Source: Rhabdornis inornatus
Lineage: Eukaryota > Chordata > Aves > Passeriformes > Rhabdornithidae
Direction: 5' to 3'
Length of the DNA: 64,000 nt
Assembly (NCBI GenBank): GCA_013397075.1
Contig: VWZS01008198.1
Location: forward strand, 186,001 to 250,000
Each line of letters opens with the position of its first letter. Position 1 is the first letter of the stretch. Positions 37,001 through 49,366 of this stretch are shown in pieces. The notes beneath the pieces are model-generated. The model saw nothing but the letters and a program-made list of their open reading frames with translations. It was not told the DNA's origin and did no database searches. Position numbers and translations under genes: made by a program.

Positions 37001-40000
37001 TGCTCTGCCACAGCGCTTTCGTATGATTCTGGAAAGACTCTCATTCTCTCCATGCTTCTGCCTTCTCCCTGTCTCCTGTGACAAAGGTAATAAATTCCTG
37101 AGAGTAGGAAGGGAAGATGTGGATACATGCTTCAAAGCTTCTGAAGAACTCAGACACAGTGATGTGTTCTCTGCTGCTAGAATTCCTGTAGTCATTTCTA
37201 AATGAGCTAATTGGAATTTAGGCATCACTTATGTAAGCTGAGTGCAAAATAGTTGCTCACTCTAGATGTGCAGCTCCATAAAGACAATAAGCTTAATTTC
37301 AAAGGCTGAGCTACGACCAGCTGATAATTATACCTGGGGAAAGAACAGCTACTATTGTTAAAGATTCTGTTCTGTTGCTATGGAAACCTCTACAGCATGA
37401 AGTGTCTTATATGTGAATGGTATGGATGAAGAAATGCAGAAAAATATTTTGTTATACAAGATCAAGAGCACATGGTCTTTCTTTTTGTGCTTGTGGAAAA
37501 CAGGAAATACATTTTCATGAAGCATGAAGTTATATTAAATATTTTGTTACTGGAACATTTGGTCTCAAGTGCTACCTCTTCTGAGTTTTGAGAAAAGATA
37601 ATGCCATCTTCACTTGACTGCAAGCAGTATCCCTTAATTCTCTCTCAGGGACCCTTGAAAGACCTTTAAAATACAAAATATTCACTCCCTCTGCTCAGTG
37701 TTTCTAAATTATTTAAATGGCCTGAGGAAAAATGCTATTTAAGCCACCTCTGTGCTGGCAGGTGTCAGGACAGGAGCACAGCCAGAGAAAAACACATACA
37801 AGGGAGTTTGTATTTTCCAAGCTATTTTTAAAATTGCCTAAAATGTCCCAGGGCAACTTCAAGTTCTGGGTCCATATGCTGATGAACATGGCAGCCATGG
37901 TGGGAAGGCAGCTAAGCAAGCACAACCACCCAAAAAAGTTTTAACTCCTCCAATTATTACCCTACTTAAAACCCTGCATGAGAAGTGAGGCAATCTCACA
38001 TGTCTGCCCAATTTCAGCCCTGATCCAGAGACGAAACCAATTCGTGTTGTAAATGCTCAAACCAAACCCTCCTAAGATCAGATCTTCAAGGAGATACCTG
38101 TGGTAATTAAAATGTCCAGGCTGTAATTCAACTAGAAATCATGCAGTTTCCTAAGAAGACAACCTGACTATCTTCCTTTACAGAGATTTGCATTATGCTT
38201 TGCATTAGATCTGCAGTGGTCTGTAGCCTTCTGCCCCCAGGTGACCTGCAGCACAGCTCAGACTGGGCAGCTCAGGCTGTGCTTCAGTCCATCTTTCCAG
38301 ATGTCAGTGTGTCTGAGCCATTGCAGGAGGCAAATGCTTTTTCTGAGAAAGCAAGTGCTTTCACAGTCATTAACATCTGAGTTAAAATTGCCTCCACAAT
38401 ATCAGCTGGGCTGTAATATCATACTGTGTATGCTTCAGCCATGAAATGGGTTAGCTGAAATCACCCAGGGCAGTGTTTTTTCTGTCAAGAGGTGAATTAC
38501 ACCCACAGTGTGTCAGTTTTGAATAAGCCTTAAGTTTTAAAAGCAAACATTGCACAAACCAAGAGATGCTCAACAGTTTCCTCCCAAGAAAAAAATGCAA
38601 ATTGTTGATGTACTGATTCTCTCTTTAAACCATGCCTCCCTTGATGCACTTCAGACTATGTTTACCCAGAGAGCAAAGAAAAATGTTGAAAAGACAATCT
38701 AGCATATTTTCTTGGATTTTAACATGATCTCTGCTTTTAAGTCCAAATATAGTTGGTCTGTACTAAACTTCTGAACAAAACCAGATTTCTGGATACCAAG
38801 ATGTCAAGAGTTGTGGTTGTTGGTGTGGTGTTTAACTTTGTGGGCTTTTTCGGGAAGCTTTCAAAGGGGTCAGGTCTATCTCTGAAATTCAGAGGCATCT
38901 CAGAGTGAAGAGAGGCACCAGATAATGAAAGATTGATAAAGCAGGGAAGCGTGCTTAGCTCTAGCTATTCATCTTCTGCCTGGTTGTTGTAGGGACCACT
39001 GCTGTTCATATAGGGAGTGCTGTTTCAGGCACTACTAATGCTCAAAGTGTGCTTGAGACAACTTTTAAGACACAACCCTGGTGATAATCAGATTATCTGC
39101 ATGCTTAGCAGTGAGATCAAAGGTTCTTGACTGAATTCCCATTTTTGCTGAGATCAGGGCAAATTACTCAAAACATTACTTTCAGACATGAATGCAGTTG
39201 TCCCTTCTCTGCTCTCAAGCATCCAAGCAGTTGTTTCTCACATATCTTTTTCAACATGGTGGAAATTCTTCCAAATCCCAAGTTAGCGTATTTCAAGTCA
39301 TGGCAGCTTGTAAGCCTTTCTGTGTCCTCGGTTTTCTGGACTTTTTCTCTTGCTCCAATAAATTTTTTTCTGGCTTTGACATTTTCAAGATGTTTGATAT
39401 TATTTTTGTGGACAAAGAGAAGAGGATTTAATACATGCCTTCTGTGTTATTGTGGCACTCAGGTCTATTTCCTTATACATGCAGAATTAGATTTTGATAT
39501 AATTAGCTAAGTAAGCATATGGCAGAAAGCATAGCTGATATGAATGTTTGTAAAAAGCAGGTCAATGCTTGATTTAAATCAGAACACACATGATTTGCTC
39601 TGAAAGTATTAAAATTACTTCTTTGGACACTCTCAACTAACTGACTTTGGCTCCTATGTTTATAAGTCTCATAATGTTTCTTGCATGTGTCTTCAATTTA
39701 TTCTAGGCTTTGGTATATTGTAAGATGGAAAGAAAGTTGAAGCCTTTTTCTTGCTCGTGTAAAGCAAATATTTTCCTGTCTTGTTCAGGTATGGTGAAGC
39801 ATGGAAGTACATGGCCAGCTTTTAATATTCTGAATGCTCACGTAAAAATAGTTTCCTCCGCTGAGGTCTGGACCACCATGCTTCTAACAGTCTAGCAGAT
39901 CCGTGTTGCAATCATTAGAGTGTTTCATGTTATGTGTCTCATCCTTGAGGAACACCTATGAACTGATTAGATCCTAATTAATAGGGACCATAATTGGCAT

Positions 40001-43000
40001 TCTTGGAAATGGTTATAATTACTGTTCCTGAAGGGGTTGGCCCCTCAGCTGAACTCTGGGCTGTTCAACCATGGATTTTGACATTAAGCAAATGCTTCAC
40101 ACTGGGCAGCGCTACTTTAACTTAGAAAATCCATGCTTTTCAGCAGACGAATAATTGTAATATTTGCAAAGATAGTCTACTCTAATAGCCTCTCATATTT
40201 CGGACATCATAGCTGAAGCTTGTGAGAGAAAAATTTGGAATTTTCTCCCATCATTTCAGCAAAGAAAAGACTAGAAAAGTTGCTAGTGAGAGAAGCCCTT
40301 TCACAGATCAGAAATTGAGGTGGCGGTTTCTTAAATATTGTTTGAGGACAAACTGCTGCAGGTTCAGCTTCAGTACATTGTCTCTTGGGCCACCTGAAAG
40401 AGAAACTAGTTTATACTATGGAACAAAGTGAGAGATTGGCATGGACAGAAAAAAATGGCAGAGGTACTCATGGTAGATGGCTAAGAAGAATGTATCCTAG
40501 TAGAATTTTATGTATAAAACTGGTTTTATTGTTTTGCATGCAACCTACTGATGGTGCACAGTGCTTTCTGGGCAGGAAGGAGAACACACTGCACCTCTCT
40601 GACCTTGCAAAAGACCAAGCTCATGACAGGTTTGTGTTTCCCTAAGCAAGAAGGGAATCCATACTTTTTATCAAATTGGCTGACACTTTTTACATTGTTG
40701 TCAGTATTAAAAAAATCATTGCCATTAGAAGACATGGAAATCACTGTTGAGTTTATCATGCAGAGATCCAGGTACATGATGCTCAAAGATATTTTGGCTG
40801 TTTTGTTAATGTTACCTTTCTTCTAGTTACTGCAAACAGAGATTGAAGTGATGCAGTTTATCTGTATTTAAATCCCCTAGAGCCAATATCTCGACTGAAG
40901 GCTGAACTGTGATCTCTTTGTGCATGAAGAAAAGACACTCATTTATTTATATTAATGTCAAGCTTGTCTACTGCACTTTTTTCTTCATCTTAATTGAATG
41001 TGTCTGAAGTAGCAGAGAGAGAATGTGCTTAAATAAAAAGGACTAATTGGAAGAAGCTGTCAGGTTAACAGATATTTAGTTGGATATCTTGCACTTCAGT
41101 GGAAAGTTTTCCTCAGGATAGTCTCACACCATTTTTGAGGGCATATGATGGCTGCATGAGGAAAAGGGTAGGAGGATACCTGTCAGGGAAATGTGTGAGG
41201 CTGCTATGTAATCACAATGGGCCTTTTAATCTAGAATGGATAAAATACTAAATAAATGAGTTCCCTGTAGGTTACTGAGGCTTTCACAGTTTCTTTTTCA
41301 TTTTATTTCAGATCCTCTTTGGCCCCTCTCACTCTAGAGAGGGGAGTTGGTTCTTCTCTTTTGTCACCACTGAAGTAACAGAGGCATAACAGGCAAGAGA
41401 TGATGCATTCTCCATCTGTTGTGTCTCACTGCTATGGCTGCAGAGCTGGGAAGGCTTGTTTCTACCATCAACTTACTGAAGGAATATCTAATGTTAGATG
41501 CGTGTGTAAACACAGGGTTAGTATTTCAACTCTAGATGAAATCCCCAGAGAAGATAATGAGCAGCTCCTAATGATAATAGACTCTTATTTAAATTAAACT
41601 CAATCTTTTTTTCCCTCCAAAACATGTCTTTAGCATGTTTTCCTAATAGCCATATGGGTTTAACTTTTAGTAGTGGGTATCTAAACACTTTTCAAGCCTA
41701 ACCTTGTAAAACTGGTGGCATTGATGCAAACCTTCAGTTTGAGAGGTGTCAGCTGCCACTGGTCTCTGATGGGATACAGGCTGTGTCTAGCACAGCAATC
41801 TGTTTCTGCTGGTGCCTGTGCAGTGCCCTAGCTAGGCAGTGCAGCTGGGGTATCCGCTGGGAACAAATTTGCCTAGTGTCTCAGGAATTGGAGAAGAAAA
41901 ATGGCTTAGAGAGGCAGAGGAAGGCAGAAGTACTTGCTGCTGACCTTTGAAGAGGATGGGGTGACTGTGCCCTCTCTCTGGAGCCATTAGCCACAGGCAT
42001 CCCACTCAGAGCCTGAGATGTTGAGTAGCATCAGGAGCTGCAGGTGAGTGCTTGAGCCATTCTCAGCAGTGACCTGTCCTTATGTGGTACTTATGTGCTG
42101 ATTTATATGGTGATACATTTTATTGTCATGTTTGTAAACAGGAAAATAGTTAAACTATTTTCAGCTTTCATTTTACAACAAGCTGCCCTTTATAACAAGT
42201 GAGCTGCCCCCAAGCTCTCTGAATAAACAGGTGGACTGAGTGTGCAGTTTTCCAATGCTTTTACATAAATAAAAGCTTTTGAGAGAAAGCTGTATTAGTC
42301 AGAGCCTTCTGAAATGAACAAAAAGCTTTTTTCCACTGAGGACAGACTACCTATTTGCATCCACATTCCCAGCCCTTACTGCACCTACCTGCATTGCTCT
42401 TTCTTTCTCATAACAGATTGCATGGATGCCCTCCTGTTCCCAAAGGTTGCTTAGGCACTTCCAGTGAAGAAAAACTTCGCTGCAATATTTATACTAGGAG
42501 ATTCCTTCTCTGATACTAACTACATTTACAGTTAGCTTCGTAGATGCAATGCATTTGCACTAAAACACTATCGATATTATATTTTTTTTAAAAAATTGCA
42601 AACAGCTATTTTATACTATACATAATTCCATCTGGAGAATGTTCCAAATATAAATTCATGTTCCAGAAATGTATCTATGTTTACTTCTCCATATATCTAG
42701 AGAAAAACATAAGAAAAACCAGTCCAGAAAATCAGGCCTGAGATTATTTTACGTAGCACTGAGATCTATACCACTTTCCCTTTATTTACAGGTAAATTCA
42801 AAAGAAACCTGAAAAAGTTGGGAAAATACTTGTTTCAAATGGTTCCATTATGCTGCTGCTTGCCATAGTGACCTCCTGGTAAAGTTGATATGCCTACAGA
42901 AAGTGTTCAGTGCTTTATGAAACTGTAGCCAGGGTTTAGTACGGTTTAAGACTTTTTGTCTTTGTTTTGATTTGCAATTTTTTGTGGTTATATTGTAGTG

Positions 43001-43387
43001 GGTAGAGGCAAATATTTTTCTTCACATTAAATTATAACAGAATGTAGCATAAGCCTACTGGAAACTTCACCTTCCACCCACTGATTGTCTGAGTTAATTA
43101 CCAGTATCGTTGATTCCAGCTCTGGAAGTCACACCTGTTGAGCAAGATATACCGGAAAATGGTCTAAAAATTCAATATATGCTTAATCCATCTTTCTCCT
43201 CCATTTTTAGCGCTATACCAAACAGAGTCTTATGGATTTACATACATTTAAAGTTTTGCTCGGTTGTGAACTTGTGCCCTACTTGGACCATTTCACATTT
43301 GAAACAGAAAACACCTATTATCATTTTCACTTCCAAAACCTTGCTGCCTTAGACTGTTGGGGGTTTTCTTTGCTCTCTTACTGGCAC
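37001..43387. other. No gene recognised
   Basis: No exon, LINE or microsatellite was identified. One small inverted repeat is at 41,323-41,344: arms CCCCTCTC and GAGAGGGG around loop ACTCTA. Frames up to 127 codons (39,127-39,510) read as low-complexity hydrophobic or mixed sequence and match no family I know. Confidence 0.5.
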
Positions 43388-43693
43388 CGAGATGTCTATT
43401 CCTGTTTCTTCACTGGTCAGAAGCGACTATGGAAAATGGTATTATGAAATTGTGCCGCTTGGTGGCACTAAGAAATAACACAAGCGCCCTTACAAACGAT
43501 GCTGTAAAACATGGCCAAATGCCGGGTGATAACCGGCCGCAGTGGCCCTCACAAAGGAAGACATCAGGAAGGGATTTCTGCCGGCAGGAATCCCAAGGCT
43601 GTTTGGCTTGTTGTAGATGTTAGCAGGTTTTCAGGTTTCATCTGCTGGGATGCTGCTTCTGCACCTGGGCGTGCACAGCAAGCGCCTTGGCTC
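43388..43693. promoter_or_regulatory. CpG-rich cluster, possible regulatory island
   Basis: Twelve CpG dinucleotides fall in about 305 bases, in a setting where CpG is otherwise rare. The patch includes CCGG and GGCCGC words (about 43,522-43,540), a perfect CTGCCGGCAG palindrome near 43,579, and a CTCF-like motif at its left side. No coding frame is recognisable. It could be an unmethylated enhancer or insulator, a non-coding promoter, or a young unrecognised insertion. Confidence 0.4.
43455..43468 (+). promoter_or_regulatory. CTCF-like core motif
   Basis: CCGCTTGGTGGCAC matches 10 of 12 fixed positions of the CTCF core consensus CCGCGNGGNGGCAG, including the GG-N-GGCA part. It lies within the CpG cluster. 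A match of this quality can occur by chance, so binding is inference. Confidence 0.35.
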
Positions 43694-43984
43694 GCTGCTG
43701 GCTCTGCTGGCAGATGTTCTCTTACATTTATTACTTAAGAGTCAGCCCTACCTACCTAGGAGGGTTTTTGCTGGGAGTTGAGGAGAAAGAAGTTGCAAGG
43801 CCTTCTATTCCAGTGCCTTAGTTCAGGCAGAGTCAGAGTTTCTCTTGGACAAGGAAATTTGCATGGATCTCCCTGGGGAGCCCCCACCCAATGTAAATAT
43901 TATTCCTGCTTGGTTAGAAGAGACACAGTAGAGCCATGTAAGGAATAAACTCACTCCAGAGTGTGTGTATGGATGTAAGAGTTT

Positions 43985-44016
43985 GTGTGTGTGTGTGTGT
44001 GTGTGTATGTGTGTGT
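43985..44016. repeat. (GT)n microsatellite with one interruption
   Basis: Eleven pure GT units (43,985-44,006), then an AT step and further GT units to 44,016. Confidence 0.95.
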
Positions 44017-44267
44017 ATGATTTGACTGACTTACCACCACTTCTAGTACAGAAAATAAAAGAACTGGACCCAGAATTTATTCAGGCTCTTTCTTATCTTG
44101 GTTGATAATACCCAGTAAAGGTCAAGTGCCCTAGAAACTGATTTCATTTGTGGTTACATTCCATCTCCCTTCTGCAGCTCATCTTTCAGATGAGAACTGA
44201 AAATTTGTTTTTCCCTTTCCTCCTGAGTAAAGTTTTTCTTGCTGGTGTTATTTATTCAGAACTTTCT

Positions 44268-44561
44268 ACAAGGGCGTATAGGGATAGGAAAAGGGGGAAA
44301 GGCTTTAAACTGAAAGAGGGAAGATTTAGATTACATATTAGGCAGAAAATTTTCACTGTGATGGTGGTGAGGCACTAGAACAGGTTGCCCACAGAAATGG
44401 TGGATGCTCCATCCCTGAAAGTGTTCCAGGACAAGTTGGACGAGACTTTGAGCAACCTGACCAAGTGAAAGGTGTCCTCCCCATGGTGTGGGGGGTTGGA
44501 ACTGGGTGATCTTTCAGGTCCCTTCCAACACAAAAAATTCTGTCATTCTGTGATTCTATGA
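44268..44561 (+). mobile_element. CR1 LINE, 3' fragment (end of ORF2 and 3' UTR)
   Basis: The first part translates as the C-terminal end of CR1 ORF2 (FKLKEGRFRLHIRQKIF..., then, after stop/frame breaks, NRLP...DAPSLKVFQ-like codons). It is followed by a CR1 3' UTR (GTTGGAACTGGGTGATCTTT, CCCTTCCAACAC) and the terminal octamers ATTCTGTC, ATTCTGTG, ATTCTATG at 44,538-44,561. It is a typical strongly 5'-truncated copy, about 290 bases long, and is not capable of movement. Confidence 0.92.
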
Positions 44562-44898
44562 ACTGAGAGCTGTTTTTCTCTCTGATCTTTTCTTCTATCA
44601 TTACTCCTTGTATGCGTATTTGAGTCTTCTGGTTTGGATTGGAATCTGGTCCATTTTTATCATAGTAGCTGGTATGAGGCTGTGGTTTGGATTCTGCAGA
44701 AAGCAATGCTGACAGCACTGGGGTGTTCTATCTGCTGCTTGCTGAGCAACACTTGGACAGAGCCAAGGCCTTTTCTGCTCCTCAGCTCACCCCTTCAGCA
44801 AGCAGTTGTGAGAGGACAGACACATCCACGCCAGGCTGACTCCAACTGACCACAGGGATGTTCCATACTCTGTGGTGTCATGCTCAGTGTGTAGAGCT

Positions 44899-44934
44899 GG
44901 GGAAAGAAGAAGGAAGGAAAGAAGGAAAGAAGGA
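44899..44934. repeat. Purine-rich GGAA/GAAA low-complexity tract
   Basis: About 36 bases of G and A arranged as irregular GGAA, GAAA and GAAG units. Confidence 0.8.
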
Positions 44935-45224
44935 CATTCAGAGTAATAGTGTTTGTCTTCCCAAACCACTGTAATGTGTGATGGAGCCCTGCTTTTCTGG
45001 AGATGGCTGAACACCTGCCTGCCCTTGGGATGTGGTGAATGAGCTACTTGTTTTGCTTTGCTTGCTTTCCACAGCTTTTGCTCTACCAATTAGACTGTCT
45101 TTATCTCAGTTCTTTAGGAGTTTTCTCATTTTTGCTCTTCTGATTGTCTCCCCCAAATCACCAGCGGGAAGTGAGCATGCAACTGCGTGGTGCTTGGTTG
45201 TTGACTGAGGTTAAACCACAGTGG

Positions 45225-45248
45225 ACTCCTATTAAAACTCCTATTAAA
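45225..45248. repeat. Perfect 12-bp tandem duplication
   Basis: ACTCCTATTAAA occurs twice, head to tail, with no mismatch. It is probably a replication-slippage product. Confidence 0.9.
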
Positions 45249-48200
45249 GAAAGTCAAATTGTGATCATTATTCCCAGCCTTCTCAACTGGGAGAAGTTTT
45301 CAGAGTGAAAAGACTCTTGGGACAGAAAGGAAGCAGCCATCCGAAAAGCAGTGCTGTTATTTAATTTCCCTTATTTCTAGAACTACAGCTATGTCTACAC
45401 TATTAAATAGTATGGTCAAATAGGACTACTTTTACAGAGCAGAGGAGCTGGTACTGATGACTTGCTGTGCACTCCACACATAGCTTTTTGGAGGCTTGGG
45501 ACTGCCCTGTGGAAGGACCACACCTTGCAGGTGGAATTGCCTGCCCTTCTGTGTTGCTCAGCAATGTGAACTGGAGGCTGGCATGTGAAGATCCCTGGGA
45601 CATTTACCACAGATGTGGCCTCTTCCAAGAAGATCAAAACTGTTTCTGTTTTCTGAGACAAGAGCCAAATTCCCAGGCTGTAGGTGATGCAATGGAATCA
45701 TAAATTGCTGCTATCCCAATATATTTGTGAGGATAATGAAATAGGCAGAATGCAAGTATATTACTGAAAAAATTATTCTTCATCAGTGATTCAAACATGG
45801 ATAACTGGAAGTTCTCACCAGCATCTAAGTGAGTGTCTTGCTGGGTTAGCATAACCAGTCCAGGAGTATGTAATGCACATCAAGTGCTGCTGGCAGTGAC
45901 CCAGCCCATGCTAGGAAGCAGATTATAATTTCAAATGTCCTGGAAAACTATTTGGAAATTGGAAGACCCAAAGATGAGACTATAGACTTGACATACTCAA
46001 AGAAGGGTAGGGACAGATGCCACAGTGATGGGTGAAAAGAGCTAAAGAGATGCTGGGAAGCTGGATGGGAAGTCAAACCGGAGAAACCTGGGATTTTCTT
46101 GCGTCCTCAGCTTGAAAACTGAGGGAATCTCTATCCTGATGGATAAAAGCATGATCAGGAAAAGCTGTATCTGCACAGAACCCCTTAAGCTCAAAATCGA
46201 GGTGATCCAAAAGTGATTGAAGTTCTCCAAGTGGAGGTCCAAGTGGGTCTCTGTATGTACAGCCATTATCATCAGGTGTGTACTGCACCTGGCAAGCAGG
46301 AACAGCAGCTTGTAGTTTTTACCACAGAGGTGTTTGGGGCCACATAAAACCAATCAGATCACTGTAATTCTTCTAAGAAGCAATAACTGAGTGAAAAACA
46401 TTCTTTCAAGAGGTCCCCAGACTAAGTGAGATTTAGTGTAGCTAATCACTTTATTAATTTATTCACCTGTGGCTTTTACATAGCCCACTGTAACTGAAAA
46501 TACCAATAAAAAATATCATGTCAGAAAGACAGTCATATCTCTGAAATATAGACATGAAATTATGACTCCTGGGTGCATTTCTGGTATGTCAGTGTCTGGC
46601 TTCTAAATATTATCAGAACCTCAGTTTTTGAGTTTTACCACAATGGGCTATATCTCGGTCAGCAGCAAGCCTCAGCTAAGAAAAAAATACCTTTATAAAA
46701 AGGTGTTTCTGAGATTAATTTTACTGAGTACTGCTGACACGATGAAAAATAACCAGCATATTGTAAAAATAACACTTTAAAAACAAAATCCAGGCAAAAA
46801 AATTTGAATTATTCACTCAGCAAAACCGCAGTTGCTGAAAGGTATTCCTCTACAACACTCATGCATCAGCAGGTGTACTTGCTCATAAACAAAAGCTAAG
46901 GAAATCACTTCACCAAGCACTATGTCAATGGGGCAAACTGTCTTTAATAGTCAAAAGCAGTGAAAATAATAATAGTGAAACAGCAAGGGGGGGCTCTCAT
47001 TAAAATGATGCATACCTCTTTAAAGCAGACAGCCATCCAAGGCAATATTTATTTGGCAGTTATCCTTAAAAAAATTGTGAAACTTTCTAACATTTGATGT
47101 TTACTGAGCATGAAATTTCATCTGACATACTTGGGCCACGACTTTCTCCAGTGACTTGCTTCTTGTTTACATTTGATTTACATCTCATTTACATGGGAAA
47201 TCAAATGTGTGAGCTGCCTTTGTGTAAACTTCGAAACAGGCAGTTTTATGTGTTGGAAGGGTTCATGTTACTTTGTGATCATACGAAAATAGCAAGTAGA
47301 TCACCAGAAAAAGATGCTTGCTGTACAAACTTCCTTCCTCCTTTTTGTTAATGGTGGTGGAAACTGCCTCCTAAAAATGAAAGGAATTACTAAAAGATAG
47401 ACTGCAAGGTTACATTCACTCTGCCGTAACTCAGACCTATCATTAAGCTCAACAAATATCAGCACCAAGGTATCATCACCAGAAACTAGGGGTTGTCACC
47501 CTTGCTCTGTCACAGCTGTTTGAACAAGAGGTGGGAATAGGCACAGTCCATCTTTATAAAGGCCACCAGAAATGATGGAGCAGTCTCCAGACAGAATTGT
47601 TATAGGAAACACAGTAAGATAAGATGCATTTTTTCCCAGCTAATTGACAACCATGTAAAGGTTAATGCTAAAATCAACTCTCAGCAAAAGCTATAGGTAA
47701 TTGCTGTGAACTTGAATATGTTAATTACATCTCACATCGTTCTCTACAGAGCATCCAATTAACAGATGGAAGATCAAGAGACTAACATCCTCATCTTGCT
47801 CATACCTAAAACTGTATCACAATGCCACTTGTTCCAAAGTACCAGAAGCTTCAATATGAAAGGAATGGAAGGTGACAAGTATGACAAAACTTTAAACTAG
47901 CCACTATTCCAAAGCAGAGATCATTAAGTCTGACTTTCATAATAGCAAATCTTCATGAAACCATAATACAAAGATTTTTGCAGGGACAGAGAAGAATAAT
48001 ATAATAACTTCAGAGTTCACTGTGGAAATATGTTGCAGCCTGTGTTCCAAAAGTTCTTGAAGAGAGAGCAAATAGAGACACAATGACATTTTTACTATGC
48101 AAAAATTAGAGTAATCCCAACTGAAATTGGTTGAAACTGCCTCAGAAAAGAGACGCATTACTGAATGACTGGATTTTAAAAAATAAAAAAACAGCTAGTT

Positions 48201-49366
48201 GAAGCATAAAGTGATACAGATGGAAGGGAAAATGCTACATTTGTGATGACAGACTTCATTAGCTATTATCAGTCAGGAAAGAGATCTTGTTGTCATTGTA
48301 GAAGCTTCTGAAAGCATCAGATTATCACTTAGCAGTAGCCAAAAGGACAAACAGTCCAATTAATTGTTAGGAAGAGAGGCAGAAATAGAAAATACCTCAA
48401 TTCCAGTACAGAAGTCTCAGGTATTTCTCACATCTTCAGTGTTGTACACATTTCTAGTTGTTTCCATTTCTGAGCAGATGGAGAAAAAACAGAAAGAAGA
48501 GTGTAATTGTGATTAGAGGTAAGGAATTTCTTCTGTGGATGCTAAGATTTAACTTCTTCATCTTAGAAAGATTCTCTCTGAGAGACTCAGAGACTTACTA
48601 AATGAGATTAGTATGAAGAATGTGATCAAGAAACTATGCACCTTTCATAACAGTACAAAGTTAGATACTAAGCAAAATAGTTTAGAAACAAATTTAAAAA
48701 CAAGAGAAGGAAATATTTTCATACCTTGTTAGTGAATTTCTGAACTAATTCATTGGCATAGAAGGTTTTGGAGACCAAGAGATTAAATGGGCTTGGAAAG
48801 TGATTAGTTGAAGTGATGGAAGGAAGTTTGTCAAAGGCTGTTAAACTCAGCCATGAAACTGCTCCAGCTCCAGAAGCCTCTGAGCAGGGGCTAGCAAGGG
48901 GCTAGAAGTGGATATGTTACTATGCTGTCATCCTGTACTTGTCATCTCTCTAATCATACACTGCTTCCTTCAGTATCCTCCCTTTGGCAATAGCCTGCAG
49001 ACAATATGAACACTCACAGGGTCCTGGATCCATATTTTAGCCAAGAACATGCCAATTTTTCACAGATCTGAGAGTAGCCAAGAGTCCTGGCTATTGAGGT
49101 TGTTTCCACTCACTGGAGGGTGAGTAGCTGATATCAAAATTTGTGTTGGTGATTCTCAGTGGATTTGGGTTTTTTTTTTCATTTTGTTGGGTTATAGTAA
49201 ATAATTTTATGCATCTGGCTAGTAAGACAAACAACCTTATTTGTTTATATCTCCTGTAATCACAAGCTGTATTAAATAGGATGCCCTTCACCTAGGATTT
49301 TCAAGAATAGAATGTACCCTATTCTGTAATTATTGCCTTAGTCCTCAGGTATCTGCCATTTCCAGT
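45249..49366. other. No gene recognised
   Basis: AT-rich non-coding DNA between two CR1 copies. Frames up to about 103 codons resemble no known protein. No microsatellite or inverted repeat of note was seen. Confidence 0.5.

Noticed and set aside
44353..44718. 121-codon minus frame
   Set aside because: It is antisense through the plus-strand CR1 3' end and its flank and has no recognisable domain.
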